Position numbers and translations under genes: made by a program. From assembly GCA_019635215.1 (NCBI GenBank), contig JAHBZZ010000015.1, forward strand, positions 1 to 64,000: DNA of 64,000 nucleotides. The letters are read 5' to 3'. Shown here one piece after another: positions 20,714 through 29,765 of the stretch. The notes beneath the pieces were generated by a model. That model saw nothing but the letters and a program-made list of their open reading frames with translations. It was not told where the DNA came from and searched no databases. Numbering within the stretch: the first letter of the stretch is position 1; each line of letters begins with the position of its first letter. The stretch comes from Nitrosomonas sp. Its GTDB lineage: Bacteria; Pseudomonadota; Gammaproteobacteria; Burkholderiales; Nitrosomonadaceae.

Positions 20714-21577
20714 ATGAACGATTTAGAACCACTGACGGATAGACAGCGGCGTGAGCTTGAATATCACCGGGAACACGCAAAGCAACGCAGCGCTCTTCTT
20801 GACAAGCCGGTAAACTTTAACATTGCCCTGAACAACAACAGAAGATGGTGGAATGCGCATTGGGCAATGTACACTTATTTACGCAACAAGGATATTAAAG
20901 GAAAAAATGTACTTGTCGTAGGGTGCGGTTTTGGCGACGATGCCCTTTATCTGGCCAAATACGGTGCACATGTCAAAGCATTTGATCTGTCCCCCGAATC
21001 ACTCGCTATTGCCAGAACACTCGCTGAAAAAGAAAATCTTGCGATTGAATTCAAGGAAATGCCTGCAGAAAAATTAGAATACGAAAACAACTATTTCGAC
21101 TTTGTCGTTGCCCGGGATATCCTGCATCATGTAGACATTCCAAAATCCATCAATGAAATCCTGAGAGTATCCAAACCCGGCGCGATTTTCTGTTTTAACG
21201 AAGTTTATTCTCACTCGATTACTAACCGGATTCGCTATTCGGATTTTGTCGATAAATGGCTATACCCTAAAATGGTCAATTTCGTATATGGCGGCAATAA
21301 ACCCTACATTACAGAAGATGAACGTAAACTGAGCGAACAGGATATAAAGATCATTACTGCATCCATGGCAAAACCCGAGATCGAAAAATATTTCAACCTG
21401 TTTATAGGCAGGCTCATATCGGATAATTATTTATTCCTGGTAAAACTGGACAGGTTATTGTTATATCTCTTATCGCCCGTTGCAAAATTTCTCGGTGCAA
21501 GAATACTGATCGCCGGGCCTCTGAATAAAACAGCGCAAACTTCAGAAATCCTGGAAACCCCCACTTCACCGACCTAG
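20714..21577 (+). CDS. Class I SAM-dependent methyltransferase
   Basis: 287 residues from the ATG at 20714 (a TTG five codons earlier is possible). Motif I VLVVGCGFGDDAL, acidic loop AFDLSPES and the post-motif RDILHHVDIPKSINEILRVSKPG identify a methyltransferase-11 domain. The C-terminal third is unusual, with hydrophobic stretches (LLYLLSPVAKFLGARILIAG) that could lie on a membrane. Substrate unknown; quinone, lipid or sugar methylation are all possible. Confidence 0.8.
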   Translation: MNDLEPLTDRQRRELEYHREHAKQRSALLDKPVNFNIALNNNRRWWNAHWAMYTYLRNKDIKGKNVLVVGCGFGDDALYLAKYGAHVKAFDLSPESLAIARTLAEKENLAIEFKEMPAEKLEYENNYFDFVVARDILHHVDIPKSINEILRVSKPGAIFCFNEVYSHSITNRIRYSDFVDKWLYPKMVNFVYGGNKPYITEDERKLSEQDIKIITASMAKPEIEKYFNLFIGRLISDNYLFLVKLDRLLLYLLSPVAKFLGARILIAGPLNKTAQTSEILETPTSPT

Positions 21578-21607
21578 TCATTTCCTGAAACAGCGTGTAG
21601 GAGAAAC

Positions 21608-22354
21608 ATGTTTGCAGTCATCGGCGGCAGCGGTATGGCGCAGTTAAGCTGTCTTGAAATATCGCATCGTCAAATCATACGTACGCCCTATGGCGAACCT
21701 TCGGGTCCTTTTACATTTGGTAAAGTCAACAATCATGAAATCGTTTTTCTGGCACGCCACGGACACGGCCATACCATCCCGCCGCATCTGATTAATTACC
21801 GTGCAAACATATGGGCGCTGAAAACCCTGAAACCAAAACATGTCATCGCAGTTGCCGCTGTCGGCGGCATTCATGACGATCTGGTACCTGGCAGTCTTAT
21901 TATCCCTGATCAAATTATTGACTACACCCATAGCCGTGATTTCACCTTTTTTGACAGCAGAGATGAACCGGTGACCCATATCGACTTCACCCGCCCCTAT
22001 AGCCCCGAGACACGTGCTCTGATTCTGAAAGCAGCCAACCGTGCCGGTGAAGCGGTTATCGACGGCGGTGTTTATGCCGCAACGCAAGGCCCAAGGCTGG
22101 AAACCGCAGCCGAGATCAACCGGCTGGCGCATGACGGTGCGGATATGGTCGGCATGACCGGCATGCCGGAAGCCGCACTAGCGCGGGAACAGGCACTGAA
22201 TTACGCAGCGCTGGCTGTCGTCGCCAACCATGCGGCCGGCCGTGGTACGAATACTGATGTTATATCGTTAAAAGAAATTTTCACTATTCTCGATGAAACA
22301 ATGGCGCATGTCAGGAACATTCTGGAACATCTGGTGAACTGCTATGGCGATTAA
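21608..22354 (+). CDS. S-methyl-5'-thioinosine phosphorylase (MTAP/PNP family)
   Basis: 248 residues. Phosphate loop VIGGSG at the start, [31 protein letters not shown] and [12 protein letters not shown] identify the trimeric MTAP/PNP family. The substrate-specificity segment NHAAGRG, and a GMTGMPEA segment typical of the proteobacterial group, favour methylthioinosine over methylthioadenosine. It would salvage polyamine by-products via hypoxanthine. Its end overlaps def by 11 bases. Confidence 0.85.
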   Translation: MFAVIGGSGMAQLSCLEISHRQIIRTPYGEPSGPFTFGKVNNHEIVFLARHGHGHTIPPHLINYRANIWALKTLKPKHVIAVAAVGGIHDDLVPGSLIIPDQIIDYTHSRDFTFFDSRDEPVTHIDFTRPYSPETRALILKAANRAGEAVIDGGVYAATQGPRLETAAEINRLAHDGADMVGMTGMPEAALAREQALNYAALAVVANHAAGRGTNTDVISLKEIFTILDETMAHVRNILEHLVNCYGD

Positions 22355-22877
22355 ACCGGTACTGAAAATGGGCGAGCCGCTGCTTCTGAAAGTTGCGCAA
22401 ACCGTAGAACAGTTCAATACACCCGTGCTTGATGCGCTGATCCGGGATATGCAGGATACGATGACGGCTCTTGATGGTGCAGGTCTCGCTGCACCGCAGA
22501 TCGGCGTCAGCCTGCAGGTGGTGATATTCGGTTTTAAGAAAAATCAGCGCTATCCTAATGCTGACGAAGTGCCTTTCACCGTTCTGGTCAATCCGCGGAT
22601 CACCCCGCTATCGGATGAAATGGAAGAAGGCTGGGAAGGCTGTCTGAGCGTTCCGGGTTTGCGCGGCAAGGTTCCGCGTTATACCCATCTGCGCTATCAG
22701 GGTTACGATCAACGCGGCAACGTCATTGACCGTGAAGTTAACGGTTTTCACGCCCGCGTCGTGCAACATGAATGCGACCATTTGCAAGGTATTCTGTATC
22801 CCATGCGCATCCGGGATTTCCAATCGTTTGGGTTTACCGAAACGCTCTTCCCGGGGCAGTCTTTTCCTGACGAATAA
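22344..22877 (+). CDS. def: Peptide deformylase
   Basis: 177 residues. All three family motifs are present: [18 protein letters not shown] (metal Cys) and QHECDHLQG (HExxH). Removes formyl from nascent protein N-termini. It lies behind the phosphorylase gene with an 11-base overlap, not in the usual def-fmt pair, so a second copy next to fmt elsewhere is likely. Confidence 0.95.
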   Translation: MAIKPVLKMGEPLLLKVAQTVEQFNTPVLDALIRDMQDTMTALDGAGLAAPQIGVSLQVVIFGFKKNQRYPNADEVPFTVLVNPRITPLSDEMEEGWEGCLSVPGLRGKVPRYTHLRYQGYDQRGNVIDREVNGFHARVVQHECDHLQGILYPMRIRDFQSFGFTETLFPGQSFPDE

Positions 22878-22888
22878 TCATATGCGCT

Positions 22889-22902
22889 AACAGGCTGTCA
22901 AA
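22889..22902. repeat. Dispersed AACAGGCTGT repeat, copy 1
   Basis: AACAGGCTGTCAAA. On the minus strand its TGA (22898-22900) is the stop codon of the hydrolase gene. Confidence 0.65.
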
Positions 22903-23431
22903 CTTCGAGCAAGCAATGCTTCAGCAGCAACGGAAATGTCTTATAGGGCTGTTTCATGTAATCCGAACCGAAGTGTCCTTGCCCGGTCATGATGATCAAG
23001 GTACCACCAAGACTACGGCGCATAAAGTCACCTTGCGCCTGTCCGCATTCCCAGGGATCGTTATCGGAATGAATATACGTCAAAGCACCGCAGTTGCTTT
23101 TAATTGCCGCAACATCAAAACCGGCGGGGTAGCTCAAATCATTCACCCGGTGATCTGTCAATGGTTTGACACCGGCGCAGGACAGCAATCTCAGAATCAA
23201 TGAACCACCAGCCGAATGCCCTACCATCAAATCATAATCACGATGCGGCGCTGCTGCGGCAACTTCCTGAACCCATTGACCCAGATCATCGAATCCATCA
23301 CAGTCGGATAGCGAAGGCGTCCAGACATCCATACCTTCGGTTTCAAGTGCAGCCTTTAACCAAGGAATCCAGAAACTGTTTTCCGAGCCGCCAAGCCCGT
23401 GAAAAATAGCCGCCGTTTTTTTCGTATTCAT
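22898..23431 (-). CDS. RBBP9/YdeN-type serine hydrolase
   Basis: 177 residues, an alpha/beta-hydrolase of minimal size. HGLGGSENSFW forms the oxyanion region, GHSAGG holds the nucleophile, NDPW the likely acid and GQGHF the histidine. RBBP9/YdeN family members are small esterases of mostly unknown substrates. The stop codon lies inside a dispersed repeat. Convergent with def and downstream of the MFS gene. Confidence 0.85.
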   Translation of the reverse strand: MNTKKTAAIFHGLGGSENSFWIPWLKAALETEGMDVWTPSLSDCDGFDDLGQWVQEVAAAAPHRDYDLMVGHSAGGSLILRLLSCAGVKPLTDHRVNDLSYPAGFDVAAIKSNCGALTYIHSDNDPWECGQAQGDFMRRSLGGTLIIMTGQGHFGSDYMKQPYKTFPLLLKHCLLEV

Positions 23432-23479
23432 GCCTTCTGATCCCGGAAAAATTGATTGAATGTTTTCCCGTCCGACCGT

Positions 23480-23501
23480 AACAGGCTGTCAGCAGCCTGT
23501 T
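23480..23501. repeat. Dispersed AACAGGCTGT repeat, copy 2, palindromic
   Basis: Two perfect 9-base arms, AACAGGCTG and CAGCCTGTT, are separated by 4 bases. The TGA in the loop (23489-23491, minus strand) is the stop codon of the MFS gene. The RNA hairpin could act as a 3' end or stability element. Confidence 0.75.
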
Positions 23502-24712
23502 TGATCGACCCGGTGCGATGGCTTGAGCCGCAAAGCTACTCCTGCCGCAATAAAGCAAGCCACGCCCGATGGAATAAAAGCCCACAGGTAGCTGCCTGTC
23601 ATGTCGAATACGCTGCCGGCCAATATTGGTCCCATAATCCCGGCAACGCCGTACGCAGTAAACAGAAGCGCATAGTTCATACCAACATTCCGAGTGCCAA
23701 AAAAATCCGCTGTTGTCGCAGGAAACAATGCAAGATTACCGCCAAAATTGAATCCGACCCATGCGGCAGCAATGGATAACGTCAACTCTGTCGAACCCAT
23801 TTCGATCAGCATGAACATCATCATGCCCTGCAACAGAAACATCAGTATCATTGCATTTTTCCTGCCCATCCTGTCGGATACCATACCCCAGACAATTCGT
23901 CCGGCGCCGTTGAATAGCGCCAATATTCCTACCGCATTTGCAGCCGCAGCCGGACTGAGTCCACTGTGCAGACCGTAAGGTTTCAGTATGCCGATCACCA
24001 GCAATCCGGCAATGGCACCGGATACGAACATTGTCCAGAGCATCCAGAACTGCCGGCGTTGAATCATCTCCCGCCATACAAAGTCTTCGGCGGAAATAAC
24101 TTTAAACTGTGGCGTGAAAGACTCCCATCCCGCAGGTTTCCATCCTTCCGGCGGATTTCTAAGCAACTGCGCACCAGTCACAACCGTAATCATAAAGAGG
24201 ATGCCGAGATATTTAAAAGCGGCCAGAATGCCATAGGCATCGATCAGACTTGATGCAACTCCCGCAAACAGCCACGCTCCGGCCCCGAAACCGGCAACAG
24301 CAACACCGGTAACCAGACCGCGCTTATCGGGAAACCATTTCACGCAGGCCGCAATAGGGCAAACGTAGGCGAAACCGATGCCCGCCCCGCCAATCACACC
24401 GACGGTCAAAGCGATCAATAAAAAATTGCCCCCGGTTAAGGAGGCAAGCAGATACCCTGTACCCAGAACAATACCGCCCAGCACTGCCACAATGCGCGGC
24501 CCTTTCCTGTCCTGCAACCTGCCGGCATAAATCATGGTCAGCGCAAAAGTTGCCAGTGCCAACGAGAAAACAACTTGCGTCTGCGTCGTCGTATAAAAGA
24601 AAACGTCCTTGAGCGGGTTAACAAATACACTCCAGCTGTAGATCGCACCCAGACATAGTTGGATAATCAGCGCACCGGCCACGACCAGCCAGCGGTTTTC
24701 AGTAAATGACAT
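23489..24712 (-). CDS. OFA-family MFS transporter (oxalate/formate antiporter-like)
   Basis: 407 residues, about 12 transmembrane segments. The N-terminal QLCLGAIYSWSVF and the GxxYGV-like loop are typical of the OFA branch of the major facilitator superfamily; FAYVCPIAACVKWFPDKRGLVTG is the family's conserved cytoplasmic loop. The solute may be a monocarboxylate or dicarboxylate, which motif reading cannot decide. Its last residues (QTGC) and stop codon are encoded by a dispersed palindromic repeat. Confidence 0.87.
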   Translation of the reverse strand: MSFTENRWLVVAGALIIQLCLGAIYSWSVFVNPLKDVFFYTTTQTQVVFSLALATFALTMIYAGRLQDRKGPRIVAVLGGIVLGTGYLLASLTGGNFLLIALTVGVIGGAGIGFAYVCPIAACVKWFPDKRGLVTGVAVAGFGAGAWLFAGVASSLIDAYGILAAFKYLGILFMITVVTGAQLLRNPPEGWKPAGWESFTPQFKVISAEDFVWREMIQRRQFWMLWTMFVSGAIAGLLVIGILKPYGLHSGLSPAAAANAVGILALFNGAGRIVWGMVSDRMGRKNAMILMFLLQGMMMFMLIEMGSTELTLSIAAAWVGFNFGGNLALFPATTADFFGTRNVGMNYALLFTAYGVAGIMGPILAGSVFDMTGSYLWAFIPSGVACFIAAGVALRLKPSHRVDQTGC

Positions 24713-24785
24713 GATCGAATGAAGGTTTTTGGAAAGCGTATTATTTGACGGCGTTTAAAAAGGGGTTAATAAGACTGCTGAGATT

Positions 24786-25865
24786 TCACGCAACAATAAT
24801 CCCGCCACCAAGACACACCTTGCTCTCGTAAATCACCACGGATTGCCCGGGCGTAACGGCCCACTGGTCTTGTGCAAAATCCACCTGGCATTGGTCATGA
24901 TCAAAATTTGCGATGGTACAAGGGGCATCTTTTTGCCGGTAACGGGTTTTCGCGGCGTAAACCCAGTTACAGTGCGGCCTTTCACCGCCAATCCAGCTAA
25001 GATCGGTGGCCTTAAGCGATGGCTGTAACAAATTCGGATGATCATGTCCCTGAACCACAACCAGTACGTTATCCGCCATTTTTTTACCGCTGACAAACCA
25101 GGGGTCATCACTGCCGCCGCGTGTGCCGCCGATGCCGAGACCCTGCCGTTGCCCGATGGTGTAATACATCAGTCCGAGATGCCTGCCAATTGTCTTACCC
25201 TCGGGTGTCTGTATTTCACCGGGTTGATGCGGCAGATAGCGGTTCAGGAATTCCCGGAAAGGCCGCTCACCAATAAAACATATTCCTGTACTGTCTTTTT
25301 TTGCGGAATTGGGCAGCTTTAAATTGCTGGCGATTTTCCGTATGTCGCGTTTATAAAGATGTCCGATCGGGAACAACGCATTCGACAGTTGCTGCTGGTT
25401 CAGACGGTAAAGAAAATAGCTCTGATCCTTGGTGCCGTCCTCACCTTTGAGCAATTGAAATGCACCATTAAATTCGCGCACCTGCGCATAATGCCCGGTT
25501 GCAATATAATCCGCACCGAGCTTGCAGGCATGATCCAGAAATGCTTTGAACTTGATCTCGGCGTTACACAACACATCTGGATTTGGCGTACGCCCGGCCT
25601 GATATTCCTGCAGAAAATTAGAAAAAACACGGTCTTTATATTCTGCTGAAAAATTGACCGCTTCGATCGGTATGTCCAGGATATCCGCAACTGATACCGC
25701 ATCCAGAAAATCCTGCCGTGATGAGCAATATTCATCGGTATCATCGTCTTCCCAGTTTTTCATGAACAGTCCGGTAACATCATAACCCTGCTGCTTAAGC
25801 AGATACGCTGCCACCGATGAATCAACACCGCCCGACATTCCGACGATCACATGCTTTTTCTTCAT
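24786..25865 (-). CDS. mnmA: tRNA-specific 2-thiouridylase MnmA
   Basis: 359 residues. PP-loop [12 protein letters not shown] near the start, catalytic Cys in [12 protein letters not shown], second Cys in [10 protein letters not shown], and the C-terminal beta-barrel domain. Makes 2-thiouridine at wobble U34 of Lys, Glu and Gln tRNAs. It follows the NUDIX gene by 6 bases, a common pair in proteobacteria. Confidence 0.96.
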   Translation of the reverse strand: MKKKHVIVGMSGGVDSSVAAYLLKQQGYDVTGLFMKNWEDDDTDEYCSSRQDFLDAVSVADILDIPIEAVNFSAEYKDRVFSNFLQEYQAGRTPNPDVLCNAEIKFKAFLDHACKLGADYIATGHYAQVREFNGAFQLLKGEDGTKDQSYFLYRLNQQQLSNALFPIGHLYKRDIRKIASNLKLPNSAKKDSTGICFIGERPFREFLNRYLPHQPGEIQTPEGKTIGRHLGLMYYTIGQRQGLGIGGTRGGSDDPWFVSGKKMADNVLVVVQGHDHPNLLQPSLKATDLSWIGGERPHCNWVYAAKTRYRQKDAPCTIANFDHDQCQVDFAQDQWAVTPGQSVVIYESKVCLGGGIIVA

Positions 25866-25871
25866 GCCGGA

Positions 25872-26324
25872 TTAGTTATCGTAGGTAAGCATCTGCAGCG
25901 GATACCGCTTTCCGGCGATAAAATCCTGTATGCATTGTTTTATCAGTGGACTGCGATGACGTGCGGCCAGTGATTCAATCAGAGGCACATCATACCAGCC
26001 AGCACTGATAATTGCGGCTTCCCGCACATGGTCAGGATCAAAATCCGTAACACACCCCGAAAATGCGAAACGCAAATAAGTTGTATCATTGTCAACGCAA
26101 TACCAGTGGTAAATGCCGATCAGCCATTCGGGAGTAAATGTATAGCCGGTTTCCTCGTACGTCTCCCGGATGACTGCCTGAATTAATGATTCACCCGGCT
26201 CCAGATGACCGGCGGGCTGATTAAAAACGGTTGGATTCCCCGGCACGATCTGTTCCTCGACGAGTAAAAACCGGTCTTCCTGCTCAACCACAGCCGCTAC
26301 TGTGACATTGGGTTTCCAAATCAT
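25872..26324 (-). CDS. NUDIX hydrolase (NudJ/phosphatase-type)
   Basis: 150 residues. The Nudix box is complete: GHLEPGESLIQAVIRETYEETG (described by its ends: G, E, REtyEE, G). The start TVAAVVEQEDRFLLVEE and the neighbour mnmA are typical of NudJ-type pyrimidine/thiamine diphosphate phosphatases. Located 6 bases upstream of mnmA in the same operon. Confidence 0.88.
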   Translation of the reverse strand: MIWKPNVTVAAVVEQEDRFLLVEEQIVPGNPTVFNQPAGHLEPGESLIQAVIRETYEETGYTFTPEWLIGIYHWYCVDNDTTYLRFAFSGCVTDFDPDHVREAAIISAGWYDVPLIESLAARHRSPLIKQCIQDFIAGKRYPLQMLTYDN

Positions 26325-26379
26325 TTTTGTGCGTAAAATCCCGGGGAAATTGAGACTGTTAGAATTTCTGCAACTATGG

Positions 26380-26808
26380 TCACTTGATCACGTAATCCGC
26401 AACACGCCATTCGTTATCCTTTTCTTTGGACAACGTAACCGTTTCCAAAGCCAGTGTTCTGTTTTTGAATGTCGCATAAAACTGCACAACGACATATTCC
26501 CCTTCGGGGAAACCGGATGGCCCATTGGAATATCCGGCCGTCGCGATATACCTGTTTTCCACGGCACCCAATGGCTTCCGAATCGTTCCAGCCGTCCTGG
26601 CCCAATCAGCCTCCGATCTTTTATTCTGAAAATACGCTGCTGCCATTTTCCAGCTGTCCGCATAGTGCTCTTCATCAGTCAAAGCAAGCCAGGCACGTGC
26701 GCTGCTTTCAACAGCTTTGAGTACTGCACTGTCATCGGCAAACGACAAACTGGTAAAAAAAAGTAAAATTAAAACTGCAATACATCGCGTCGTATATCGT
26801 TTAAACAT
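26380..26808 (-). CDS. DUF4019-type secreted protein
   Basis: 142 residues with a signal peptide cut near residue 24 (SFA). The mature part has ARAWLALTDEEHYADSWKMAAAYFQ, then VENRYIATAGYSNGPSGFPEGEYVVVQF, which fits the DUF4019 domain (an NTF2/cystatin-like fold of unknown role). Probably periplasmic. Confidence 0.75.
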   Translation of the reverse strand: MFKRYTTRCIAVLILLFFTSLSFADDSAVLKAVESSARAWLALTDEEHYADSWKMAAAYFQNKRSEADWARTAGTIRKPLGAVENRYIATAGYSNGPSGFPEGEYVVVQFYATFKNRTLALETVTLSKEKDNEWRVADYVIK

Positions 26809-27255
26809 TTGGGTCCTTCATTCGCATGGATAACGGATTAACACACTGTGCCTTAGTTCCGATCAACAGACAGATTGCCGATCTTTTATACCCGATCACT
26901 ACTTATAAGATTGATCACGGATTATCCCGTTTCAAGCAAACGCTGTCTACCGTTGAGGCGATCCCCGGAAACAACGGTCCGGTTAGAATGGCGCTAACCG
27001 GGCAGACACCTGGACTGCGTTACTGTGGAATGCTAATATAATACATACACATATGTGTAATTCAAAGCGACATAAAGTGTACACAATGCTTTCATCAAGC
27101 GCTTTACAATGAATTGCAGTACGAATTAGTCTATAGAATTAAATAACGATACGCACAAAAAGGTGAACTTGCTATATACTTTGCTTCGGGAGAACCGCCA
27201 AGTCTATGGCAAATTGAACGATATTTAAAAAACCAAATCAAGGAGAGGAATTAAA
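26809..27255. other. Intergenic region with promoter of the small secreted protein
   Basis: About 450 bases. An extended -10 element (TG-C-TATATA, 27170-27178) lies roughly 75 bases before the small secreted protein at 27256. A 71-codon open frame at 26826-27041 has no good ribosome site or recognisable protein features and is not called. The rest shows no recognised feature. Confidence 0.4.
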
Positions 27256-27525
27256 ATGAAAAAATTTGTAATGACCGCAGTTGCTGCAATGTTTGTTTTA
27301 GGCTCAACAACGACAATGGCGAGTGGAAACCTGGAATCCTCATTGACACCAATCAGCGCTGAAAATGTTCTGAACTGGATGAACTGTAGAGAAAAAGAGC
27401 CAACTGACTCCGTTAAGAGCATGACCAAAGTCAAAGATGGCAAAATCGTTGTGGTTAAATGTTCCGATGCCAATAAAATCGTGGCTGATGCAAAAGCAGC
27501 TGACGAAGCAGCAGCCAACGAATAA
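27256..27525 (+). CDS. Small secreted protein, unknown function
   Basis: 89 residues, preceded by AAGGAGAGG, a strong ribosome site. Signal peptide ends near residue 23 (TMASG). The mature part of about 66 residues has two cysteines (NWMNCRE and VKCSDA), which may form one disulfide, and an Ala/Asp/Glu-rich tail. I do not recognise a family. The strong ribosome site, extended -10 and flanking hairpin suggest an abundant periplasmic protein. Confidence 0.65.
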   Translation: MKKFVMTAVAAMFVLGSTTTMASGNLESSLTPISAENVLNWMNCREKEPTDSVKSMTKVKDGKIVVVKCSDANKIVADAKAADEAAANE

Positions 27526-27545
27526 TCACTGCTGATTATTCCATG

Positions 27546-27580
27546 TGGGTCTATAATCGTCCACATTCGTTATAGACCCA
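27546..27580 (+). terminator. Hairpin after the small secreted protein, possible terminator
   Basis: A perfect 11-base stem (TGGGTCTATAA with TTATAGACCCA) with a 13-base loop starts 20 bases after the stop codon. The following bases (GTCTTATTTC) are only moderately T-rich, so it may be a stability element instead. Confidence 0.55.
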
Positions 27581-27682
27581 GTCTTATTTCTGCGTTTCAT
27601 TATTTCTCTTATCGTTCTATTGCACTATTCTGATCCGGTTACAACAACCCTTTTCATCATTTCCCGAGTGTCAGTTTAAACG

Positions 27683-28168
27683 TTAGTAAGGTTTCTTGCG
27701 GATACCCAATTGATACAACAGTCGAGAAAGTGTGACATCCAGCAAAAAGAAAACAAGCACCAGCGTCGCGACAGCGGCAACGGAGAGTTGAAATATCTGC
27801 ATGAGCAACAATGCCGGAACCAGAGATTCCGGTATCTGATCCAGTAGCGGCGCTCTGGCGCTGGAATGTATGCCCAGCCGTCTTTTGAGAAAGCTCGATA
27901 AAATATCGCCACCCATTGCACCAGACGCAACCAACAGGCCAGTTTCCAGGTCATATCCAATCATCAGTGCGAACAAACTGGTGATTAACAGTGAACCCAT
28001 AAGTCCGCGCCAGGTTTTTGCATTGCCGAGCAACCGTTTGTTATCAACAAAACAGTAACCGCAATCCATTGGATAAGAAAAAGTATCACGCATGAAGTAT
28101 CGCAGCAGAATGGGTGCGCCGTTGGCGACAAGAATCAGGAAAAGCAACGACAGCATTGGCCAATCCAT
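27683..28168 (-). CDS. CDP-archaeol synthase-like membrane protein (CarS/DUF46 family)
   Basis: 161 residues with about four hydrophobic segments. Conserved blocks of the CarS/DUF46 family are clear: VDNKRLLGNAKTWRGL and GGDILSSFLKRRLGI...PLLDQIPESL. Archaeal CarS transfers CTP to unsaturated archaetidic acid; the bacterial homologues probably act on other lipid phosphates as a CdsA analogue, but their substrate is not established. Stands alone, convergent with the small secreted gene. Confidence 0.8.
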   Translation of the reverse strand: MDWPMLSLLFLILVANGAPILLRYFMRDTFSYPMDCGYCFVDNKRLLGNAKTWRGLMGSLLITSLFALMIGYDLETGLLVASGAMGGDILSSFLKRRLGIHSSARAPLLDQIPESLVPALLLMQIFQLSVAAVATLVLVFFLLDVTLSRLLYQLGIRKKPY

Positions 28169-28438
28169 CGAACTATCCTGGAGCCTGCGGGTACATCGAA
28201 TTTTCGGTAAATATCACTGAAATGGGATTGTCATCATGATCTTTTGCCGTCGAATATTCGAGTTCGAAACAGTTTTTATTATGCCATTGATTTGTCAGTA
28301 GAATGAGCATGTATACCTATGGATTAGGTCTGGTAGTAAGTGTCATAAACGAATAAACAAATTGTTGTATAATGATCAGTTTGGTTTTGGTGTGGAAATT
28401 GTTTTTTTACCCATTAGAAAATTGAATAGGAGCATTTG

Positions 28439-28867
28439 ATGATGCCGGAAGATCTACAGAGTAAAGATATTACTCCCTATGAACCAAAAGCGGGTGAAGA
28501 ATACATGAACCCTGAGCAGCTTGCGCATTTTCGCAAGATATTGGAGGGTATGAAAATTGAATTGAGTCAGGATATTGATCGGGCGGTACATACGATGCAG
28601 GATGAAGCGACGGTATTTGCCGATCCAAACGACCGCGCCAGTCAAGAATCGGATATGACGCTCGAATTGCGCAGCCGTGACCGCGAACGCAAATTGATCA
28701 AAAAAATTGATGAAATCATTGCAAAAATTGATGCGGGTGAATACGGCTATTGTGAAAGCTGCGGCATCGAGATCGGTTTGAAGCGGCTCGAAGCGCGCCC
28801 AACGGCAACATTATGTATCGATTGCAAAACACTCGATGAAATCCGCGAGAAGCAAATGGCGAAATAA
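28439..28867 (+). CDS. dksA: RNA polymerase-binding transcription factor DksA
   Basis: 142 residues from the ATG at 28439, preceded by AGGAG at suitable distance. Coiled-coil tip acidic residues (EATVFADPNDRASQE) and the C-terminal zinc finger CESC...CIDC are intact. Works with ppGpp at the secondary channel of RNA polymerase to repress rRNA genes and activate biosynthetic genes. Confidence 0.95.
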   Translation: MMPEDLQSKDITPYEPKAGEEYMNPEQLAHFRKILEGMKIELSQDIDRAVHTMQDEATVFADPNDRASQESDMTLELRSRDRERKLIKKIDEIIAKIDAGEYGYCESCGIEIGLKRLEARPTATLCIDCKTLDEIREKQMAK

Positions 28868-28971
28868 TCGCATCATCGAAATCGATCAAGAAAAAAGTCG
28901 GTGCGGTGATTAGTATAAAATATGGTTTTCTACTGATTTTTCTTGTTATCTGAGATTCACATGCTTTGTTG

Positions 28972-29757
28972 TCAGTGATTCAATAATTGCATTAATGCAC
29001 CGGCATTCACCCAAGACTTGTCAAACGCTTCCGGCAGGTTTGAAATTGCCGTGAAGCCCTGATCCGGTTCACCCAAGTCGGATAGTACCGCGGCTGCGCC
29101 GGTAAAATTCTGTTGCAGCGTGTAATGGTTGACTGTAATCAGGGTTGTAAGACCTGCGGCACGCGCAGCCTGTAATCCATTCTCAGAATCCTCGATGGCA
29201 ATACATTGCGCAGGCTTGAGTTGTAACCGGTCGAGCACCCAGAAATAAATATCCGGCGCAGGTTTCTTTTGCGGCACGATATCTCCGGCGCCGATCACCT
29301 CGAATAAACCTGTTGCATCATCACCCAAGGTGGATTGCAACAGATAGGTTACGTTTTCCGGTGTAGTGGTGGTGGCGATGGCAATGCGGATATTTCTGTC
29401 GCGTAATTCGTGAATCAAACGCTTAATACCGGGGCGCAGTGGAATCTCGCCACGTTCCATCAGTGCCTTAAAGTGGCGTGTTTTGGCCTTGTGCAAACCT
29501 ACGATCCATGCATCGAGGTCGTTTCGGTCGAGTGCATCGCTTTGGTACTTTTCCATATAGAAGCGGATTCTTTCTTTACCGCCGGTTACCTGAAGTAGCT
29601 CGCCATACAACGGCACATCCCAGTGCCAGGATAAATTGAATTCTTCGAAGGCGGCATTAAACGCAGGACGGTGGCCGTCCTTCTCGGTATCGGCGAGTGT
29701 GCCGTCAACATCAAACAGGACTGCTTTAAGTGTATCGTTTTTGTCTGTGCTATTCAT
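28972..29757 (-). CDS. cbbY: CbbY-like HAD phosphatase
   Basis: 261 residues. HAD motif I DVDGTLADTEKDGHRPAF, then LLQVTGGKERIRFYM, are the signature of CbbY, which dephosphorylates xylulose-1,5-bisphosphate, an inhibitory by-product of RuBisCO. Motif II is ATTTT and motif IV IEDSENGL. It fits an autotroph using the Calvin cycle, although no cbbLS genes are in the window. Last gene of the minus-strand operon starting near 32723. Confidence 0.85.
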   Translation of the reverse strand: MNSTDKNDTLKAVLFDVDGTLADTEKDGHRPAFNAAFEEFNLSWHWDVPLYGELLQVTGGKERIRFYMEKYQSDALDRNDLDAWIVGLHKAKTRHFKALMERGEIPLRPGIKRLIHELRDRNIRIAIATTTTPENVTYLLQSTLGDDATGLFEVIGAGDIVPQKKPAPDIYFWVLDRLQLKPAQCIAIEDSENGLQAARAAGLTTLITVNHYTLQQNFTGAAAVLSDLGEPDQGFTAISNLPEAFDKSWVNAGALMQLLNH

Positions 29758-29765
29758 AGTAACAT

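Noticed and set aside
26826..27041. 71-codon open frame in the gap before the small secreted protein
   Set aside because: No ribosome site, no signal peptide or motif, composition like the non-coding surroundings.
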